Positions 35,387 to 47,753 of a DNA stretch of 64,000 nucleotides are shown in pieces. The notes beneath the pieces were generated by a model, which saw only the letters and a list, made by a program, of their open reading frames with translations, was not told the DNA's origin and ran no database searches. The stretch's first letter is position 1; each line of letters begins with the position of its first letter. Position numbers and translations under genes: made by a program. Source of the DNA: Antedon mediterranea (Eukaryota > Echinodermata > Crinoidea > Comatulida > Antedonidae); contig NC_092676.1 of assembly GCF_964355755.1 (NCBI RefSeq), positions 17,652,288 through 17,716,287 of the forward strand, read 5' to 3'.

Positions 35387-35846
35387 GTAAGGATGGAAGA
35401 GTTTTATCTTCATAATAATAGGATAGTGGCCATATGGTTTATGATTATATCAATTTTAGGATTAGGAGTTATTTTTACAAAACTAATATCCCTAAATAAT
35501 TATTATTATTTGATTTTAAAAGTGTGATAATAACAATTACTATGTAACCTGTTGACTGTTTTTAATGTTGATACTTTTATTTCACTCAAAACAAAGATAG
35601 TGCACAGTTTATGTCAAATTTTAGCAAAATGTAAGGTTATAAATATAGTCTGGGAATATTGTACGCATTTTAAAAAGTTTATCATGTATACTGTAAACTA
35701 CTATAGCTTTCTTAAAATAACACGCTTTTTTTCTTATACAAGATCCTAAGTTAATTCTGGAATTTATTACAGCCTTAAGTTATTGATTTTTTTTAAAGGT
35801 ATCTGTATATGAGTGTAGGAAACCATTGTTTATGATTTTGTTTTAG

Positions 35847-36059
35847 AGTATAGATTGGTTGATGCTGAAGTTCGTGTTGGAAATAGCAACGTGTCGCCTT
35901 TTACTGAAAATACACAGTGTGGTTCTACAATTACATCAGCTATGACAGAATTAAATCCAATTGAATTGATTTGTGACCAAGCAATAACTGGACGATATGT
36001 AATTGTGTACCTACCTGGACCTGAAGCACTCACTATCTGTGAGGTAATATCTTACACAG
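35847..36059 (+). CDS. FTP-3 exon c
   Basis: 213 nt, phase 1-1 (TTTTAG acceptor, GTAAGT donor). It encodes YRLVDAEVRVGNSNVSPF, NTQCGSTITSAM, NPIELICDQAITGRYVIVY and LTICEVISYTG. It completes an apparently intact FTP domain. Confidence 0.92.
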
Positions 36060-37065
36060 GTAAGTTATTTTTGTCTCTGCTGAGATCTCAATTAGAGAGT
36101 GTAATTTTTTTTAAATTAACCATTGTTAAATTTGCACATTGAGAATTAAGACAATCGAAATATACAAATATATAAAAAAATTAAAATAGATATACATAAT
36201 AATGCACATACGTTTCGGTCTCTCAAGTAAAAGCAATGCATATGTCAACTTCAGTCAATGACGGCCTGATGTTCTCCATTGAAAAAAGCTACATAAACAA
36301 AAAAACAAGAACATTGCCCTCATTTGTCCTCATCTTGAATATGAATGTCAAATGTTTGATCCTAGTTTCCATGTCACAGCTGTCATACAATGAGTATTGT
36401 TTTCATTTTCATCACATGGCCAATCCATTACCATCTTTTGGTACTTGGTCTCTTCACTGATTCTATGCCTTTTTGTTTTTAGTAGATTTTCGATATAACA
36501 TATGGCCATCTTATTTTAATAATCACCCCAAGATTCTTGTTATAGTGTTTGTGGTTTTTTGCGCTCTGCTCCATGTAGAAGGACTGACTTTACAAATCAA
36601 TTAAATTCAACATCTTCTCCTGTGTTCACTGTTGTACCTAAATGTATTAATTCTTAATTTATTTTATTGACTGATCTACTGTCTTTACTTCTGTTGTCTT
36701 TCTGTTGATTTTTAGGCAAGTTATAGAGATTTAGTTAAAGCATGGAGGTATACCTCCATGGTTAACCAGGGGAGAATTTAGGGGGGGGGGAGGGGTGCAC
36801 CCATTTACATCAACGATTTTAAAGGAAAAGGGGGAAAAAAATTGTTCAAATTTGAACCGAGTTCAACTTCAACAGACTTCCAGGGGCGCATGAACCCCTA
36901 GACAAATATTTTCCCATATCGACCCCCCCCCCCCCCCCTCTTTATCAAAATCCTGGAAACCTGGGTTACGTTTTCTTGCATTCATTTGACGTTTGTTGAA
37001 TTTTAAAATAAAAAGATATACATAATAATGCACACAAGTTGTTGGTCTCTCTCAAGCAAAGGCCA
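36060..37065 (+). other. Intron, no gene seen
   Basis: Contains a block with G and C homopolymers (poly-G about 36781-36790, poly-C about 36926-36938) whose outer ends (CCAGGGGAGAATTTAGGG and TTTATCAAAATCCTGG) look like a decayed small TIR element of about 190 bp. No exon is recognised. Confidence 0.45.
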
Positions 37066-37266
37066 ATTATAGAGATTTAATTAACCTGGATTACATTTTT
37101 TTTGTAGATTTAGTTAACCTGGATTACATTTTTTTTTGTAGATTTAGTTAACCTGGATTACATTTTTTTTTTTGTAGATTTAGTTAACCTGGATTACATT
37201 TTTTTTGTAGATTTAGTTAACCTGGATTACATTTTTTTTGTAGATTTAGTTAACGTGGATTACATT
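37066..37266. repeat. Minisatellite of about 33 bp, left part
   Basis: Five to six units of GATTTAGTTAACCTGGATTA followed by a variable T run and GTA. It stops abruptly at 37266, and the same repeat resumes at 41648, as if a block of about 4.4 kb had been inserted in the array. Confidence 0.9.
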
Positions 37267-38153
37267 TTTCGCGCCGCGGCTCTAGCCAGCTATGTCCCAG
37301 GAGGACACATTCATTAATAAGCTGTTTCATAGCGGTAGCTTTAGTATCTAAGGCTGACAGTTTTGTGAATTTGGAAACTCGACTATAATTTATAGGTAGC
37401 TGCTGGACCCAAAAAACGTCTGGGAGAAGAGAGTCTATATGAAAGCCTTTGCTGATAATACAGTATTATTGAGATGTAGACGGAAATCTGTAAAATCTTG
37501 TTCAATAAATAATAACTTCGTTTTTGCTGTCAACCAGGCCGGTATTATAATAAATCACTGTCAAATAATCATTCGATAATGGTCAAAACTTTATTTTGGC
37601 TCTGTCAACATAAAGGGAGGTATTTACAATAACTTTCTTTTGACTGTCAATCTAGGCCAATGTTATAATAATACGCCGTCAGATATTAAATCATTGAAAC
37701 AGTCCTGGTAAATTTTTTGTTGGTTATCAGATGCAGTGGGGGGTCCAATCAATTATCGTCAGAAGGTGAACAATCAGTCTAGGTAGCAGCAGCAGATTAT
37801 TAGGAACGCCTGCTCCATTAATTAATCCAGAAAAAGGTTTGTACATTATCTATTTGTTTATTAGACTTCTCCTAACACAATTATATTTTCTTTAAAAAAA
37901 GGTTTTATAAGTGGTTTTAACATTTATGATAGTAATGTCACAGTTCTGTGTCTGGACGCAACTTCATAGACCTACTAGTTATATTATTCATATTAACTGA
38001 TACTTACTCTTCATTTACCGTAAAGTTCAGTTTTAATGAAATATATAATATAAATTGGCTTTGTAACAATTAATTAGTGTTGAAAAGGTTAGTTTTTTGG
38101 TGATAGGTGAAAATGACATGTAACTTCGTAATCAATTTATTTTTTTTTGTATA

Positions 38154-38516
38154 AAGGCCCAATTACACTATGACGATAACAACGGACGATAAATATATAG
38201 CATGCATTTTTTTTACATAAACCAAAAGAAATTAGAAAGGTTTTCGTTCTAGACCTATAGGATAATCATTTATGCTGCCTTTGATAAAAATAATGTTTTT
38301 CAAATTCCAATCAAATGACGTCATGATAAATAAAAACAATAAAATCGCTGTATTGTCACGATATTATTGGTCTTACTAATCATGACGTCATTTGATTGGA
38401 CGTGTGAAAATATAATTTTCATCAAAGGAATTGTTTATATTTCTTTTGGTTTATGTATTAAAAATGCACATTTGTCTATTTATCGTCGATCGTTATCGTC
38501 CTAGTGTATGGGCCTT
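38154..38516. mobile_element. MITE with long terminal inverted repeats
   Basis: The left end AAGGCCCAATTACACTATGA and the right end (complement AAGGCCCATACACTAGGA) continue as an imperfect inverted repeat of more than 150 bp per arm, including AACCAAAAGAAA and CAATCAAATGACGTCATGAT. There is no coding capacity. Target duplications are unclear. Confidence 0.75.
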
Positions 38517-39034
38517 ATGCTGTAAATGTTCAATTAATTGATCATTCCGTTTTCATTTTATTAGTTGGACTCTTGCACAGTTGCTGTCTAATTGGTGTGG
38601 TGTAATATCATTTCGAACCATATTAAAATCATAAAGAGATTCATATTCCTTAACATGTGGCTGTTATTATACAATTGAAAGCAAAACCCGTTGAATCTCA
38701 AATCATTAGGACTAGAAATTTGGCTTATCAATCAAATAAATACTTTCGTTCAAAATGAAACTCCAACCTCTCTAAAAGAATGAACTCGAAAACGGACCGT
38801 TTTTTTGAATTGGAGAATGTTGAAACATTTCAATATTCATTTAAAAAAGTACATTAATTATGGTATTGATCAGTGGCTATAGAGGCGTAAAAACCCTCGG
38901 TCAATATCATGTAAAATGCACTGTGGAAGGGTCATTATTAAGACTGCAAAATTGGGCTTATCAACAAATAAATACTTTCGTTCAAAATGTAAAATCAAGG
39001 CTGAAAAATTGGGCTTATCAACAACAAAATATTT

Positions 39035-41030
39035 GCGAATGACACCAGCAAGATGTGGAAAGGAATGAAACATTTGATCTCATCAAAGTCTAACTGGTTG
39101 CCATCTTCTGTTAGGATCAATGGTCATGCTTCTTGTAATGAAAATGAAATTAGTAATGCATATAATGATTATTTTGTAAATATAGCTACTCATCTTGACA
39201 ATGCACTTGCAGCTAATAATGTTGATCCATGTTCTTATTTACCTTTATTTGATTCTCAATTTGATTTTCAGAGGGTATCTTGTGAGTCTGTCCTGGAGCA
39301 GCTTAGTCGATTGGACTGTGGAACGTTGCTTGGAGTAAATTGTTACCCTATCAAATTGCTCAAGTTGGCAGCCCCTGTTATTGCGCCTTCTGTGACATTT
39401 ATCTGTAATCTTTCACTTTCATCTGGTATTTTTCCAAATGACCTAAAAATCGCCAAAGTTGTTCCCATATATAAAAGTGGGGCCAAGGACGAACTCAACA
39501 ATTATCTACCTATATCCGTTTTACCAATCCTCTCTAAAATCATTGAACGCGCTGCTCATATCCAACTCTATGACTATCTTACAGCACAGAACATTCTCTC
39601 AGATAACCAATCAGGCTTTAGGAAACACTTCTCTACCACTACAGCACTTACTAACACATGTGACAACTGGCTCGATGCTATGAATGGGGGTCGCCTCACC
39701 GGGTCAGTTTTCATAGATTTAAGAAAAGCTTTTGACACGGTCAACCACAAGATCATGCTTAGAAAATTGACTCGGTGTGGTGTATCCTCATCTGGCATCG
39801 AGTGGTTCACATCATATCTAACTAACCGCACTCAAACAGTTAAATTCAAAAACACTTATTCTAATTTTCTCACCATAACACACGGTATACCTCAGGGGTC
39901 CATTCTTGGACCCTTGTTATTCACAATTTACATCAATGATCTTGCCACTGTTCCAGAACATGGCACTCTTGATCTTTATGCTGATGATTCCACCCTCTAT
40001 TATTCGCACTCTAACATACATATAATTAACAGAAACATCAACTCTGACCTCTCACTAATTAACACATGGCTCACCTCTAACCGATTATCATTACACACTG
40101 ACAAAACTGAGGCGATGTTAATTGGCGTCCCTCAGCGGCTTAAACACAAAACAATAGACGTATCGATTGCTGCACAACCGATCAAAGTTGTAACTAACCA
40201 CAAACACTTAGGTGTGCACATTGACAATCAACTTAACTGGCATACCCATGTCAGTAAGTTGAGCTCTACACTTTCTTTCAAAATCCACACACTTGCACGA
40301 ATTAGAAAATATCTTGACAAACGTACAGCACATTTATTTTACAACACATTAATTTTACCACACATTGACTACGGTGCTCTTCTCTGGGGCACCGGAAGTA
40401 AAACAAACATTAATAAGATTCAAAAACTTCAAAATCGCGCTATGCGTGTAGTTCTTCAAGCTCCGCCTCGCACCAGCACTCACATTCTTCTAACATCTCT
40501 ACACATCATGAATGTGTCACAGAGGGTGCAGTACCAGGTAGGCTGCCTAGCTTTTAAAGCCATGAACAATATTGCCCCTCGATACATCACCCAACGATTT
40601 TCCACTGTTCCGATACACTCTATGAGGACTAGGGCTGCTTCCAGGGGAGACTTACTGGTACCCAAAGTTAAATTGGAATGTTTCCGGCGCTCTTTTATTT
40701 ATTCTGCTTGTATTTTATATAATGTATTACCTTCTGTTTTGAAAGAATGTACAAATATTAACTCGTTTAAATTTAATTTTAAAAAACACATTTTATCGTA
40801 ATTGTTTAATTGAATTTTTTTTTGGATAATTTTTTTTTTTATATAATAGTTTTAAATTTAAATGTATATAGTAGATTCGTATTAGTTAAGTATAGTTTTA
40901 TATATTTTGTCATTTTTAAGAGGGCCCCTGAATATCAGCTGGCCTGCGGGTTCAGCTGGAAGGGTTACCCTCTATAAATAAAGTTGAAATAAAAAAAAAA
41001 AAAAATAAAAAAAAAAATAAAAAAAAAATA
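39035..41030 (+). mobile_element. 5'-truncated LINE with an intact reverse-transcriptase ORF (CR1/Jockey-like)
   Basis: An uninterrupted frame (39053-40801, 582 codons from the first Met, coding upstream also possible) encodes RT: QSGFRKHFSTTTAL, VFIDLRKAFDTVNHKI, GIPQGSILGPLLFTIYINDL, LYADDSTLYY, then HLGVHIDNQLNW and a C-terminal PSVLKECTNINSFKFNFK. The apurinic endonuclease half is missing. A 3' UTR, AATAAA (about 40976) and an A-rich tail to about 41030 follow. The open frame suggests a recent insertion. The 5' boundary is uncertain. Confidence 0.85.
39053..40801 (+). CDS. LINE reverse transcriptase ORF (5' incomplete)
   Basis: A 582-residue frame with all core RT motifs (fingers-palm FIDLRKAFD, GIPQGS, catalytic YADD) and the C-terminal thumb-like region, no stop or frameshift. 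The first Met (MWKGMKHLISSKS) is probably not a true start: the homologous region in complete LINEs is the interior between endonuclease and RT. It acts in target-primed reverse transcription when complete. This truncated copy could not be autonomous. Confidence 0.85.
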   Translation: MWKGMKHLISSKSNWLPSSVRINGHASCNENEISNAYNDYFVNIATHLDNALAANNVDPCSYLPLFDSQFDFQRVSCESVLEQLSRLDCGTLLGVNCYPIKLLKLAAPVIAPSVTFICNLSLSSGIFPNDLKIAKVVPIYKSGAKDELNNYLPISVLPILSKIIERAAHIQLYDYLTAQNILSDNQSGFRKHFSTTTALTNTCDNWLDAMNGGRLTGSVFIDLRKAFDTVNHKIMLRKLTRCGVSSSGIEWFTSYLTNRTQTVKFKNTYSNFLTITHGIPQGSILGPLLFTIYINDLATVPEHGTLDLYADDSTLYYSHSNIHIINRNINSDLSLINTWLTSNRLSLHTDKTEAMLIGVPQRLKHKTIDVSIAAQPIKVVTNHKHLGVHIDNQLNWHTHVSKLSSTLSFKIHTLARIRKYLDKRTAHLFYNTLILPHIDYGALLWGTGSKTNINKIQKLQNRAMRVVLQAPPRTSTHILLTSLHIMNVSQRVQYQVGCLAFKAMNNIAPRYITQRFSTVPIHSMRTRAASRGDLLVPKVKLECFRRSFIYSACILYNVLPSVLKECTNINSFKFNFKKHILS

Positions 41031-41647
41031 AAATCACTACCATATTTGGGCACATCACACTTTTTTTGTTAAACTAGTTGGGACAGTGTAGACACAGAAC
41101 TATGTGATCGAAACATAAGTCGGAATTGGACTGACGCGATTGATTTAATTGGGTATTTTTATTAATGTAATGATTCATTAAAAACTATAATACCGATACG
41201 CGTTTGGTATTGATCAATGGTGCAAAAAACCCTGAGAAATAATGGTATAACGCGATTTGGTGATAGCTTATCAATAATACAACCCATATACTATTATTAT
41301 AAATACCTATTACAAATCCATTCATATAACTTTTCATCGCGAACCGAAAATGTATAAATGTTATTCTACAGACAGTAATTATATATTCAAAAGCCATATT
41401 ATTATTATTATCAATACCTAAATGCGATAGTAATAACCACATAAACATAAATTATACCCAATACAAGTTTGTGCGTTTAATTCTAGAAAGAAACGACTGT
41501 GCTGACAGGCCAATGACATAAATCACAAGTAAAGTCCCAATTGTTCACTTGCGTTTTGATTGGCCGACCTATTATATTAGATTAATGAAGACTGTCCAGT
41601 CAAAAAGTTACGTGGCATTTTTTGTAAGAAATATTTCTTGTTTATTG

Positions 41648-41787
41648 TAGATTTAGTTAACCTGAATTACATTTTTTTTTGTAGATTTAGTTAACCTGAA
41701 TTACATTTTTTTTGTAGATTTAGTTAACCTGGATTACATTTTTTTTTTTGTAGATTTAGTTAACCTGGATTACATTTTTTTTTTGTA
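41648..41787. repeat. Minisatellite of about 33 bp, right part
   Basis: Four units of GATTTAGTTAACCTGAATTA or ...GGATTA with T runs, the same family as 37066-37266. The two halves bracket the block 37267-41647, which holds a MITE and a LINE. Confidence 0.9.
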
Positions 41788-42188
41788 TGATGTTAAAAGT
41801 AAAGCAATGTCATCCTCAAAGTCAAGATCTTTTAACTTCCTCATAAATTTCCAGCGTATTCTTTTGTTTTCCTCATAATCCAATAAATTACAAATTGGGA
41901 AAATCAAGCATGACAGTATTTGTTTCACACTAGTCTTGACATGTAGATTATTTTTTAATTTTGTAAACATTTTGTAACAAGGATCAAACACATCACTGTC
42001 CACATAATGTATTAAAGTGTTTTATCCTTGTTACAAAATTTTACAAAATTTGAACAATTTCCAAGAATCTACCCAAACTTTTTCTTTTTTTACATAAGCA
42101 CACATACTTAATCATACTTAAAAGCTTTTTCCATTTCGTTTATTCCTCCTTCAGATTATTTAGTTCAACCTAAACGTTGATCAGCTTG
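41788..42188 (+). other. Intron, no gene seen
   Basis: Contains a short imperfect inverted repeat around TTTTGTAACAAGGAT (about 41969-41985) and ATCCTTGTTACAAAAT (about 42024-42040). Nothing else is recognised. Confidence 0.5.
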
Positions 42189-44558
42189 CCAGCTAATTTA
42201 AATCACTCATATTTCTTTATGGTTGGCCCGTACTATGGAGGTTTAGCCAGCTAATTTACATCACTCATATTTCTTTATGGTTGGCCCATACTATGGAGGT
42301 TTAGCCAGCTCATTTAATTCACTCATATATCTTTATTGTTGGCCCATACTATGGAGGTTTAGCCAGCTCATTTAATTCACTCATATATCTTTATTGTTGG
42401 CCCATACTATGGAGGTTTAGCCAGCTCATTTAAATTACTCATATTTCTTTATTGTTGGCCCATACTATGGAGGTTTAGCCAGCTCATTTAATTCACTCAT
42501 ATATCTTTATTGTTGGCCCATACTATGGAGGTTTAGCCAACTCATTTAATTCACTCATATTTCTTTATTGTTGGCCTGTACTATGGAGGTTTAGCCAGCT
42601 CATTTAAATCACTCATATATCTTTATTGTTGCCTGTACCATGAAGGTTTAGCCAGCTCATTTAAATCACTCATATATCTTTATAGTTTGCCCATACTATG
42701 GAGGTTTAGCCAGCTCATTTAAATCACTCATATATCTTTATTGTTGCCTGTACCATGGAGGTTTAGCCAGCTCATTTAAATCACTCATATATCTTTATTG
42801 TTGGCCCATACCATGGAGGTTTAGCCAGCTCATTTAAATCACTCGTATATCTTTATTGTTTGCCTGTACCATGGAGGTTTAGCCAGCTCATTTAAATCAC
42901 TCATATATCTTTATTGTTGCCTGTACCATGAAGGTTTAGCCAGCTCATTTAAATCACTCATATATCTTTATAGTTTGCCCATACTATGGAGGTTTAGCCA
43001 GCTCATTTAAATCTCTCATATATCTTTATTGTTGCCTGTACCATGGAGGTTTAGCCAGCTCATTTAAATCACTCGTATATCTTTATTGTTTGCCTGTACC
43101 ATGGAGGTTTAGCCAGCTCATTTAAATCACTCATATATCTTTATTGTTGCCTGTGTACCATGAAGGTTTAGCCAGCTCATTTAAATCACTCATATATCTT
43201 TATAGTTTGCCCATACTATGGAGGTTTAGCCAGCTCATTTAAATCACTCATATATCTTTATTGTTGCCTGTACCATGGAGGTTTAGCCAGCTCATTTAAA
43301 TCACTCATATATCTTTATTGTTGGCCCATACCATGGAGGTTTAGCCAGCTCATTTAAATCACTCGTATATCTTTATTGTTTGCCTGTACCATGGAGGTTT
43401 AGCCAGCTCATTTAAATCACTCACATATCTTTATTGTTGGCCCATACTATGGAGGTTTAGCCAGCTCATTTAAATCACTCATATATCTTTATTGTTTGCC
43501 TGTACCATGGAGGTTTAGCCAGGTCATTTAAATCACTCATATATCTTTATTGTTGGCCCATACCATGGAGGTTTAGCCAGCTCATTTAAATCACTCGTAT
43601 ATCTTTATTGTTTGCCTGTACCATGGAGGTTTAGCCAGCTCATTTAAATCACTCATATATCTTTATTGTTGCCTGTACCATGAAGGTTTAGCCAGCTCAT
43701 TTAAATCACTCATATATCTTTATAGTTTGCCCATACTATGGAGGTTTAGCCAGCTCATTTAAATCACTCATATATCTTTATTGTTGCCTGTACCATGGAG
43801 GTTTAGCCAGCTCATTTAAATCACTCGTATATCTTTATTGTTTGCCTGTACCATGGAGGTTTAGCCAGCTCATTTAAATCACTCATATATCTTTATTGTT
43901 GCCTGTACCATGAAGGTTTAGCCAGCTCATTTAAATCACTCATATATCTTTATAGTTTGCCCATACTATGGAGGTTTAGCCAGCTCATTTAAATCACTCA
44001 TATATCTTTATTGTTGCCTGTACCATGGAGGTTTAGCCAGCTCATTTAAATCACTCATATATCTTTATTGTTGGCCCATACCATGGAGGTTTAGCCAGCT
44101 CATTTAAATCACTCGTATATCTTTATTGTTTGCCTGTACCATGGAGGTTTAGCCAGCTCATTTAAATCACTCACATATCCTTATTGTTGGCCCATACTAT
44201 GGAGGTTTAGCCAGCTCATTTAAATCACTCATATATCTTTATTGTTTGCCTGTACCATGGAGGTTTAGCCAGGTCATTTAAATCACTCATATATCTTTAT
44301 TGTTGGGCCATACCATGAAGGTTTAGCCAGCTCATTTAAATCACTCATATATCTTTATTGTTTGCCCATACCATGGAGGTTTAGCCAGCTCATTTAAATC
44401 ACTCATATATCTTTATTGTTGGCCTGTACTATGGAGGTTTAGCCAGCTCATTTAAATCACTCATATATCTTTATTGTTTGCCCATACTATGGAGGTTTAG
44501 CCAGCTCATTAAAATCACTCGTATATCTTTATTGTTGGCCCATACCATGGATGTTTAA
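42189..44558. repeat. 58-bp satellite, about 41 units, higher-order structure
   Basis: The unit is about 57-58 bp with the core CCAGCTCATTTAAATCACTC, then TATCTTTATTGTT and CCATGGAGGTTTAG. Unit variants (GAAGG, TATAGTTTGCCC, CGTATATC, CACATATC, CCAGGTCATT) recur in a fixed order: the CACATATC unit followed by the CCAGGTCATT unit occurs at about 43432/43520 and again about 740-750 bp later. The array lies in the intron just upstream of linker exon 44742. Confidence 0.95.
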
Positions 44559-44741
44559 CCCGTACACAGGCATTTGTTGTCTCACTCTACTTTACCACAA
44601 TGCTTTTTATTTTTTTCAGTTGTAGTTTAAAATGTTTTACTGGGGAGGCTGCTTCATTAGCCACTTGCCTTAATGGCTTCATAAATTTGTCATAAATAAA
44701 ATGACATATATGCAATTTAAACATTATTTACTATTTTCTAG

Positions 44742-44813
44742 CACAAAGCACTGCTTCAGAACCAACAACACCAATACCTACAACCATGGCACAATCCACT
44801 GATTTTCCAATTG
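44742..44813 (+). CDS. Thr/Pro-rich linker exon 7
   Basis: 72 nt, phase 1-1 (TTTCTAG acceptor, GTAAGT donor). It encodes AQSTASEPTTPIPTTMAQST and DFPI, nearly identical to 54401-54472 including about 160 bp of upstream intron. It precedes CTLD-4. Confidence 0.88.
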
Positions 44814-44934
44814 GTAAGTTTATTTAAAAGTTTATTTTAAATTTCAAGATAGATTTCAATTTTCCAGTTTCAAGTTCAATTTCAATACTTCCTGATAAAT
44901 GAAGTTTCTGTATAAGATGCAAAATGTAGAAGAG

Positions 44935-47717
44935 CCACAGCCCACTTTTCTATTTACGAATCCATGTTCTATTTGTAATAAAATGAAAGACCTTCAAGTA
45001 ATACTGGAACACAATAACATCCAAGTTTGTACACTTGCGGAAACATGGTTTAATGGAGACTATATTTGCAAGGTCAGTAACTATAACTATTTCTATAAGA
45101 GCCGCACAAATACCAGAGGAGGAGCAACCTACGTCCACAACAGCATTCCTTCTGATCACATTGATTTTATTACTGTTCCAGACGAACTAGAATGGGTTTG
45201 GGTCAAATTACAGCCTTATAAGCTTCCCCGTGAAGTTTCTGAAATATATGTGTGTGCCATTTATTGTAGCCCTAGCCAAAACAAAGACCATCAGTGTGAC
45301 CTCTTAAACAATCTTAGAAATTCGATTGACACTATTGTTCAAGAAGAAATTTAGCAAAAGTCATTATTGCTTCGGATTTTAACAGTGTTGATATCTCCCC
45401 TCTAATTAAAAATGTTGTTGATTTGCACCAAGTTATTAAAGATAAAACCAGAGGAGACAAAATTCTTGATTTCATAATATCGGACCTTAAAGACTTTTAT
45501 ATGACTCCAGTAAATCAAGCCCCACTTAGAAAAAGTGATCACAATATCATTATTTGGAAACCGCTAAACTCAATTAAGTGTAATGGTAAAATGGTTACAA
45601 AGATTTTTAAGCCTTGTACTGATTCGTCGATGAGAAGTTTCGGAAACTGGATTACCAAATTTGACTGGTCGCAGGTCTATAGTATAAAAGATGTAGATGA
45701 TAAACTGAATATAATGAACGATACCCTCACCACCTCGTACAACAAATTTTTTCCTAACAAACATTTGCGAGTTTATTCTACAGATAGACCTTGGATTACT
45801 CCATACATTAAGAAACTTATCAGGTATAGACATTATCAGGTATAGACAAACTGCTTTTAGGAAGAAAAAACTTAGAAATAAAGTAATTTGGGAAATAAAG
45901 AAAGCTAAGGAGAAGTACTATCGTTATAAAGTAAAAACGCTTGAGGTGAGCAATCCCCGTAAATAGTATGACAAAGTGAAGCAGATTTTTGGTAAACGTA
46001 AAGACAAACCAAGAATTACATTTGATAATCCTTTACCGATCCCAGATTCCGTTGCCTCTAAAAAGATTCATTTGTCGTGAACTGGATCCTCTCAAACTTG
46101 ATGAATTGCCTACAGTACATACCTCCCAGCTGAGAGTCCACCGCCACAAATGTTATGCTTTGAAGTCAAACAACAATTATTAAAAGTACAGATAATTAAA
46201 TCAGTTCCACCTGGAGAAATTCCACCAGTTTTCATCAAGGAATTTGCATCTGAAATAGCAGAGCCCCTAACGCATGTATTTAATTCTTCTTTGAAAGAGG
46301 GTATTGTACTCAAAGCTTGGAAACAAGCTACCGTTTTATCGATACCAAAGAAAAAAGGTACAGTCAGTATTGAACAGATTAGACCAATCTCGCTTACGCC
46401 ACTGTTTATCTGAAACTAAATGGTTAAATGAAGACCTATCTACCATTATAGGTAAACAGCAGTTTGCTAATGTCAAAGGTGTCAGCACGAGTCATTACCT
46501 TATTGGACTCTTACATTACATTCTTTCTGGACTGGAAAAACCTGACCAGGTACTAATCAGTAAGATGATATCAATTGGTGTCAGGAAATCTATCATCCTA
46601 TGGTTCTGTAGCTTCTTAACTTATAGAGAACAAAGAGTGCTTTATGGTGGCGCTATTTCCTGTTGGACATCTATATTTTGTCGTGTTCCACAAGAAAAGC
46701 AATCTGGCCCAAGCCTTTTTCAAGTAATGGTCTTGTCTCAATGACTCGGCATTAGATTGCATTACAAGGTGGAAATTTGTCAACGATCTAACCTTCGCTG
46801 ATATCTCGAAAAATAACTGTCTGGACTCTATTCAATTGTACTTTAGTAATTTAGAGGAATGGTGTAAAATAAATAAAATGGCCCTTAACCCTAATAAGTG
46901 TAAATCGGTGGAGATTCTTTTGCAAAACTCCTGGTTACTATGATTTACTGACTAATAATGGAGTCCAAGCTTTTAGGTGTAACTATCCAAGATAACCTTA
47001 AGTGGGATACTCACATTGGTGAGATCTGTAGCACTAAATTAGGCCAAAAGCCAGGCATATTGTGTTGGTACTCGGTCTTCGGTCCTCCTGGTGCACCAGA
47101 AGATCAGTTAATCAAGATTTATATATCTTTCATACTCTCTATAATTGAATATGCTTGTCCTACCTGGCACTCCTTCCTGACTTCCGAATTAAGCTGTGAC
47201 CTCGAATCGGTCCAGAAGAGGTTTTTAAGAATTGTACTATAGAGGAGGTACTATTTGTACACTACAGCCCTTGAGCAATTTCTCTTGATAGGCTCTGTGA
47301 CCGTTGTCTCCAGCTTGTCCTAAAGTTTGGGAGGAGTGTCTATGAAAACTTTAGTGATGTTATCCCCAATACCCGTGCTGAAGCGACAGGTAGATCTCTC
47401 AAAAACGCGAACAAGATATCCCAAATTAAATGTAGAACAGAGAGATTTAAGAAATCCACACTCCCATTCCTGATTTACAATGACCTAATAGTGCAATAAT
47501 ATATATGTGAAATTCGTAATTTTGATCGATAGGCCTACGGATGATTATTAATTTTACTCACAGTTTGTAAATTTGTAATTGTATATACTTTTTTTTTTAT
47601 TGCATTTGTGTAAATGTTACTCGTTTTTTGGTATATATTTTATGTTAATGTTACTGGACGCAATTCAGTTTTGTACTGCCATGTCTTTGTTTTAATAAAC
47701 CACAATAAATTTTTAAA
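44935..47717 (+). mobile_element. Degenerate LINE (CR1/L2-type) in the linker 7 - CTLD-4 intron
   Basis: The endonuclease part (44935-45560) has PTFLFTNPCSICNKMKDLQ, TLAETWF and RKSDHNIIIW. The RT part (about 45840-47240) survives in pieces: PPGEIPPVFIKEF, ATVLSIPKKKG, LGVTIQDNLKWDTHI, LSIIEYACPTWH. Several stops and frameshifts (for example after 45354 and 45845) inactivate it. The paralogous intron at 54473-54894 lacks it, placing the left junction at GTAGAAGAG (44926-44934) and the right junction just before ACAACAACTGACAAATG. Confidence 0.85.
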
Positions 47718-47753
47718 AAACAACAACTGACAAATGCATTAATTTCATTTCAG

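Noticed and set aside
44950-45159. 69-codon minus-strand ORF
   Set aside because: Shadow of the plus-strand LINE endonuclease frame.
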